Shown one piece after another: positions 45,701 through 48,450 of a stretch of DNA of 48,450 bases. The stretch's first letter is position 1, and every line of letters begins with the position of its first letter. The notes below the pieces were generated by a model that was given only the letters and a program-made list of their open reading frames with translations, ran no database searches and was not told the origin of the DNA. The translations under genes and the position numbers were made by a program. Source of the stretch: Streptomyces niphimycinicus (GTDB taxonomy: Bacteria > Actinomycetota > Actinomycetes > Streptomycetales > Streptomycetaceae); assembly GCF_018883605.1 (NCBI RefSeq), contig NZ_JAHLEM010000066.1, forward strand, positions 1 to 48,450, given 5' to 3'.

Positions 45701-46158
45701 AAGGCGTGGCGGAACTCACGTTCCAGGGTCTGGCGCAGGCCAGCCTCGTGCCCCAGGACGATCTCGACCGGCCCGACCGTAACGCCGAGCCGTTTGAACA
45801 ACGGCGCCAGCCGGTACGGCTCCTCGCGCTCACCGGCCCACTCCAGCTGTTGGGCGCGGGTCGGCAGGACTGCGTAGTAGAACGACGCCCGTGCCTTGAC
45901 GGTGATGGAGCTGGCGTTTTCGGCCTCGAACTCGAACCCGAGGCTGTCCGGAGTCGTGCGGCCGTATCTCGGGGCGGCACCGCCCGGTTCGACGGTGTGC
46001 GGGCCAAGACTCTCCATGAAGTAGCGAGCGCTCGGAGGCTCGCCGAGGCAGATGTCGCCTTGGGCTTCCCCGGTTGCATCAGTGACCACCGCGTGTACGA
46101 GATGATCGACGAGGGCGGTCTGCTGGGCGACGCTCGGCTCAAAACGGGGCGTGGTCAT
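42703..46158 (-). CDS. drmA: DrmA-like superfamily 2 helicase, copy 2
   Basis: This protein of about 1151 residues has Walker A YPTGGGKTEAYLGLV near residue 475, a DExH-type box EIIDELHMVNEELG near 713, and C-terminal motifs ATSMVSHGVDVDRLNLMLFN and QASSRVGRAYHG near 930-960. A Cys set (CPYCSE, then CGNEQCGK) between the lobes suggests a zinc site. The ATG at 46158 is chosen over one 25 codons earlier because GGGGAGG precedes it. It forms a two-gene unit with drmB copy 2 and has no GHKL partner directly attached. It may work with the MORC-Z1 operon downstream or as a separate DrmAB module. Confidence 0.86.
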   Translation of the reverse strand: MTTPRFEPSVAQQTALVDHLVHAVVTDATGEAQGDICLGEPPSARYFMESLGPHTVEPGGAAPRYGRTTPDSLGFEFEAENASSITVKARASFYYAVLPTRAQQLEWAGEREEPYRLAPLFKRLGVTVGPVEIVLGHEAGLRQTLEREFRHAFDEAVKHALRDPRIDRRVGSDRRERLVPPAAMADDGAFEQWLTREVGGDPVVPSPAAHVVVTSRPVASGRLRVTATLQNLATDPVVTVQGRGSNAGRKRRDEARDNALFRAGLEVEGDLLLPITMDLGADAYRYSGELGAYANNCGVESRWHQGQLVTVRSVPVPEHDTHRAVARTDERWGYATLAADPIPVLDDLADEMEAYLDAPVWDTADLQDRPELAYRKEADRRAAKLEVARFRDGIAWLQQDKRLLTAFQLANESMTELNHRRKRPSRGWRLFQLVAIVSQLGALAWREHPQHLFTPGLWGDDGDVDPTEAATVVWYPTGGGKTEAYLGLVLVCMFYDRARGKKVGVSAWCRFPLRLLTLQQTQRQLDVVAAADTVRDRNADRLREVGGDPGWPFFIGFYAGGGNTPNSLTSDRMLDRLRSSEEERHAYRLVHDCPYCSERSVHIPPPDPQRLRLEHVCGNEQCGKVLPIVVVDTEIYRYLPTVVVGTLDKLANIGLSDRFGALFGDVDCWCPPHGFGRGGKCHERHAPGHPKSPPKALDKPLYDPSPSLEIIDELHMVNEELGAFSGHYEGLLAEVQRTLTSKHRPDGRGVRMKVVATTATIRGEDRQSEHLFGLRSVVVPLPGPNLDESFYWRLDRSLPLRRFVGVMPTRGTAEMTLVRILTSAHRALWKLDQRRDLPLSLAEWPEEELRAVVDLYRTSLTYATTLVDFGRIRRSLDTQVNEALRREGFPDLRVAELKGETRLDEVRGVLDDLGSTNGSTGMVVATSMVSHGVDVDRLNLMLFNGMPRSMAEYIQASSRVGRAYHGLVFMLFNPVRERDRSHYRYHGKFHEYLDRMVEPVAINRWSRFAVRKTLPGILMGHLLQIANRDWWRAGNAPSHLHDLSKMQAALRDPSGGGLEGAQLTELLEALHAVFQSQRPEAQELRSDLEDMVEHALASLRSAGASAGLAGGNNRGYRATGDYLGLEYRPMTSLRDVSEGIPFHIVSDSRRS

Positions 46159-46583
46159 CGCGCCTCCCCGTCGGATCCGAAACGCTCCGCCAGCGGCGGA
46201 GGAGAAAGGGGACGGGGGTGCCTGCTTGCACATGCAGAGGGAAACGAGAGCCGAGACGGCTCAGAAGTGCGTGCCGGTCGTGGCAGACATGCCAAATCGG
46301 CCCGCAGGACATGGGTGTCCACGGGATCTCCAAGGTCCGCGAGTCAGAAGTCGCCATGGCACGGCGCCATGGCCGGTCGTCTTCTGCTTCTCCGAACCTC
46401 AGCAGCATCGAACGGGAGCCTCTGAAGTCACAAGCGAGTATGCCAAGTTGATCGAATCTGTCTTGATTTAGACTGTGCTTTGCCGGATTCTGACGCCGGT
46501 TGGATGGTGTGAGCGCTGCACGGCGGCGGGGGTCACGTCCCTGCCGGGCGGCGGGGTCACCGGGGACGTGGCATTTTGGGGCC
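46159..46583. other. Region upstream of the second drmA
   Basis: No supported gene. This should hold the promoter of the second DrmA-DrmB operon. The stretch 46430-46500 is AT-richer than its surroundings (TCTTGATTTAGACTGTGC), as often seen at promoters or junctions in high-GC genomes. Confidence 0.35.
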
Positions 46584-46758
46584 GTGATCAGGGAACCTGC
46601 GGAAGTCCGGCTGGGCGAGGGCGGAGCGGTTGAGATTCCCCTGGGGATCCTGGCTGAGGCTGGTTTGGACTCCGGGGCCCAGGTCTACGGCGGTGGCGGG
46701 CGGGCGGGTCGCCCTGCGTCGGCAGAACGCGCCGCCCAGCGGTTCAGCACCCCGGTGA
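46584..46758 (+). pseudogene. AbrB/MazE-like antitoxin gene with a frameshift
   Basis: From a GTG the reading gives IREPAEVRLGEGGAVEIPLG, ILAEAGLDSGAQV, a SpoVT-AbrB-type fold. One extra base near 46684 then shifts the frame; the next frame continues TAVAGGRVALRRQ, which is the expected end of the domain, and stops at 46758. It is probably a dead antitoxin or regulator gene. Confidence 0.5.
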
Positions 46759-46807
46759 CTGTGGGTGGCCAGCGCTACCGTAGATCCCCGCAAGCGAGTA
46801 CTCGGGA

Positions 46808-47080
46808 TCAGGCAGTTCCAGGGTTCTCCCCACCGCCGTGAAGTTCTTCATCGCCCGACAGATTCTCTACCGCTTCATCATGCGGTACACGAGATGAGTC
46901 GTCGATCTTCCCCCGCTCGCATTCAGTGACCATGAGGGTGTCTTCGAGTACCGTCAGCTCCCGCCCGCTGATCAGTGAAGCTGTGGGGGCGGTGTCGTGG
47001 GCGAAAATGATGCGAGTTTCGGAGTAGTGAATCTTGTGTAGATTCCTGACGTGCTGCGCTCCTTGCTTGATCGCGGGTCA
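46808..47080 (-). pseudogene. Unrecognised remnant reading frame
   Basis: The minus strand reads AIKQGAQHVRNLHKIHYSET, RIIFAHDTAPTASLISGREL, TVLEDTLMVTECERGK and stops at 46808, with no start codon at the front and an in-frame stop just upstream at 47080. The style of the first part recalls RelE/HigB-type toxins (RIIFAHD), but this is a weak impression. Confidence 0.3.
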
Positions 47081-47100
47081 ATGTCCTGTGACGGCCTCGA

Positions 47101-47418
47101 TCAGAAACTCCTCCCACTCGTCCCTGTTCCTTTGGTCCATGCGTGGATTCGTCTCTTGACCCCAGGCGTGAACGGAACGCTCATCTTGAGCATGCTTTTC
47201 CGCCCCGGGAAGAGACCGCACAGGACATCCAGGGGACCTCCGAGTCGCCGCCAGACTTTCTTAATGGCGCGCTTCTCGTTACGTGCCGATACGAGAACGG
47301 CGATGTTCTTGCCGTCTTGTGGCGATGCGATCGGCGTGCCGCTGAACTGCCGTGTAGCTTTCGGCTTAACTTCATCTACGGCCCGAGTCAGGGTTATATC
47401 AATTGCGTGCAGAGGCAT
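47101..47418 (-). CDS. Small basic protein, second gene of the Nudix-like operon
   Basis: This 105-residue protein was not recognised. It starts at an ATG five bases after GGAG and 12 bases past the Nudix-like stop, so the two form an operon. It is basic, with NIAVLVSARNEKRAIKKVWR as its central motif. Just before its stop, another frame reads QRNRDEWEEFLIEAVTGH and ends at a stop codon (47078-47080), so the gene may have lost its true C-terminus to a frameshift near 47125. Confidence 0.5.
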   Translation of the reverse strand: MPLHAIDITLTRAVDEVKPKATRQFSGTPIASPQDGKNIAVLVSARNEKRAIKKVWRRLGGPLDVLCGLFPGRKSMLKMSVPFTPGVKRRIHAWTKGTGTSGRSF

Positions 47419-47430
47419 GGGGGCTCCAGG

Positions 47431-47889
47431 TCAGTAGAGTGAGATGGGGCCGTCGGGGAGCCAGCCTTCCACATATCCGGAGATCAGAAGGGCCACGCCT
47501 TCAGGTGAGACGTCTCGATGGCGAGATCTGAGCTCGCTGATTTCCCATCGAGCGTGTGACGGAGACATCGCCTGAAACGAGTCCGACTCTTTCGTGCTGA
47601 TCCTCACGATGAAAACGCGGGAAACCGTGCGCTGGTCATGTTCCCAGCAGTCGGACTTCCGCGTTTCACGAACGCCATAGAGGGATCCGAAGTGAGGATT
47701 CTCGATGTGAAATCGCTCGGCGAGATACCGAGCGGCCCCCTCCATGAAAGGGGCGCCGGCGGCGAGCAGTGTCTGCGGCACCGTCCAGCCGCCGCAGCAT
47801 CCGCCGCACAGCATCAGGCGATCCTGGTCGTCCAGGAGGAGCAGGAGGACGCGGCGGTCGGCGATTGACGGGGCATGGGAGGTTGCCAT
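47431..47889 (-). CDS. Nudix-fold protein with degenerate Nudix box
   Basis: This 152-residue protein has the Nudix layout: RRVLLLLLDDQDRLMLC (first strands), CGGWTVPQTLLAAG, then a box-like helix PFMEGAARYLAERFHI. The canonical RExxEE core reads RYLAER, so two metal-binding Glu residues seem to be missing. It may be a non-catalytic nucleotide sensor or a ligand-binding regulator. A perfect-armed inverted repeat matching the site before the XRE gene lies 20 bases before the start codon, suggesting control by that XRE protein. Confidence 0.65.
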   Translation of the reverse strand: MATSHAPSIADRRVLLLLLDDQDRLMLCGGCCGGWTVPQTLLAAGAPFMEGAARYLAERFHIENPHFGSLYGVRETRKSDCWEHDQRTVSRVFIVRISTKESDSFQAMSPSHARWEISELRSRHRDVSPEGVALLISGYVEGWLPDGPISLY

Positions 47890-47908
47890 GCGGCCAGGCT
47901 GTCGCCTC

Positions 47909-47922
47909 GCTACTCAAGTAGC
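47909..47922. promoter_or_regulatory. Operator-like inverted repeat GCTACTCAAGTAGC upstream of the Nudix-like gene
   Basis: The arms GCTACT and AGTAGC are perfect inverted repeats around CA, 20 bases before the Nudix-like start codon. The site matches 13 of 14 bases with the one before the XRE regulator at 13200-13213. Confidence 0.55.
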
Positions 47923-48122
47923 AATCTGGGTGCCGTCCCATGGGTGACAGGTTCACTCGGGCAGTGCCAGATGCGCGCCGCGCGCTGTGCCTGCCTGCTC
48001 CCGCTGGCGTGCACAGTTGCGCCGATCTCGGGCGCTGTACTGCACTCTGTGCACACGTCATGAGCTGCGAAAACGCTGAAACGGCGTTTGGGATTGGGGG
48101 CTGCCGCGTTTTGGGTCGTCGC

Positions 48123-48176
48123 ATGCCACCAGGCTTGACCTGCGGCGACGGAATTTCCCACACATCCCACGGAGGC
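48123..48176 (-). pseudogene. Possible degenerate tRNA-Arg remnant
   Basis: The minus strand begins GCCTCCGT, identical to the first eight bases of the tRNA-Arg at 9366, and ends with GCAGGTCAAGCCTG, similar to its T-arm (GCAGGTTCGAATCCTG). The middle is not tRNA-like. It lies just inside the right copy of the tRNA upstream repeat. The match could be chance. Confidence 0.3.
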
Positions 48177-48186
48177 CCGGCGTCGG

Positions 48187-48240
48187 GGCGGCATGGTGGT
48201 GCCGCCGCGTCGCACCGCCACAGTGTAGCGGGTCGTGCAC
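48187..48240 (-). repeat. Right copy of the tRNA-Arg upstream repeat
   Basis: GGCGGCATGG (48187-48196), then CACCGCCACAGTGTAGCGG and GTGCAC ending at 48240, match 9445-9500 in order and spacing (the core matches 26 of 28 positions plus one gap). The minus strand again reads CGCTACACTGTGG with a TACACT -10 element, but no intact tRNA follows. Confidence 0.5.
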
Positions 48241-48266
48241 TTGGATCGTTTCGGGTGCTCCGGGCC

Positions 48267-48311
48267 GGCGAGGGCTTGGGGCCGGGCTGCTCCCGGCCCC
48301 AAGCCCTCGCC
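48267..48311 (-). terminator. Strong terminator hairpin at the right flank
   Basis: The arms 48267-48286 and 48292-48311 pair perfectly over 20 bp with a five-base loop (CTGCT). It follows the stop codon of the partial minus-strand gene at 48357 and marks resumed chromosomal sequence. Confidence 0.9.
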
Positions 48312-48356
48312 CGAAGCCCCGCCCCTCAAGCCCCGGACCGAAGGGCACCGGCCGTC

Positions 48357-48450
48357 TCAGTCCTCCCGTTCGAAGGCCGCGATCGGGTTCTTCAGTGTGC
48401 CGATGAGCTGGAGGGCCCCCGCCGGGTCCTGGAGGTCGACCATTTCCCGG
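48357..48450 (-). CDS. C-terminus of an unidentified protein, partial
   Basis: The last 30 codons on the minus strand read EMVDLQDPAGALQLIGTLKN, then PIAAFERED and a stop. Codon bias and the strong terminator just downstream support a real gene. The family was not recognised from so short a piece. Confidence 0.6.
   Translation of the reverse strand, partial: REMVDLQDPAGALQLIGTLKNPIAAFERED

Overview
The window is chromosomal DNA of a high-GC actinomycete, most likely Streptomyces or a close relative. The signs are strong GC bias at third codon positions, frequent GTG and TTG starts with GGAGG-type ribosome sites, ATGA-type overlaps, a SpoIIE/HATPase anti-sigma-type phosphatase and an actinobacterial arsenic operon. 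It splits into an ordinary left flank (1-9.4 kb), a block of transposition and recombination genes (9.6-17.3 kb), a large anti-phage defence island (18-46.2 kb), a patch of decayed and small genes (46.5-47.9 kb) and the start of the right flank (about 48.2 kb onward).

Left flank: a molybdenum hydroxylase operon (an FAD subunit, then a fused [2Fe-2S]-molybdopterin subunit that runs off the edge), a GAF-SpoIIE-HATPase phosphatase, a secreted beta-helix protein, and a divergent arsenic locus (arsI facing arsR-acr3-arsC). A tRNA-Arg(CCT) gene follows and is a plausible integration target.

Mobility block: a DDE-type transposase-like protein, a tyrosine-recombinase-like protein that appears to lack key catalytic residues, two winged-helix/coiled-coil proteins, an XRE regulator, and an 826-residue protein joining a TniA/TnsB-type integrase to a TniB/TnsC-type AAA ATPase in one chain.

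Defence island: a GIY-YIG nuclease-like gene; an operon of a double-GHKL ATPase, a DrmA helicase and a DrmB (DUF1998) protein; a convergent superfamily 2 helicase; a broken DUF91/DUF5655-like gene; a C5-cytosine methyltransferase with a C-terminal endonuclease III-like [4Fe-4S] domain; a frameshifted vsr gene; a MORC/MutL-like ATPase, Z1, PD-(D/E)XK, AIPR operon (an Mza-like set); and a second, divergent DrmA-DrmB pair. DISARM-like and MORC-Z1-AIPR modules thus flank a single methyltransferase, which could supply self/non-self marking for both. No DrmC (phospholipase D) or DrmE was recognised.

Edges: a sequence of about 55 bp upstream of the tRNA-Arg gene (9445-9500) recurs in degenerate form at 48187-48240, next to a possible tRNA-Arg remnant. 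A 14-bp operator-like inverted repeat also lies both before the XRE regulator (13200) and before the Nudix-like operon (47909). Together these suggest that about 9.4-48.2 kb is one mobile, regulated unit carrying defence cargo. All functions are inferred from sequence motifs read by eye; no database search was run.
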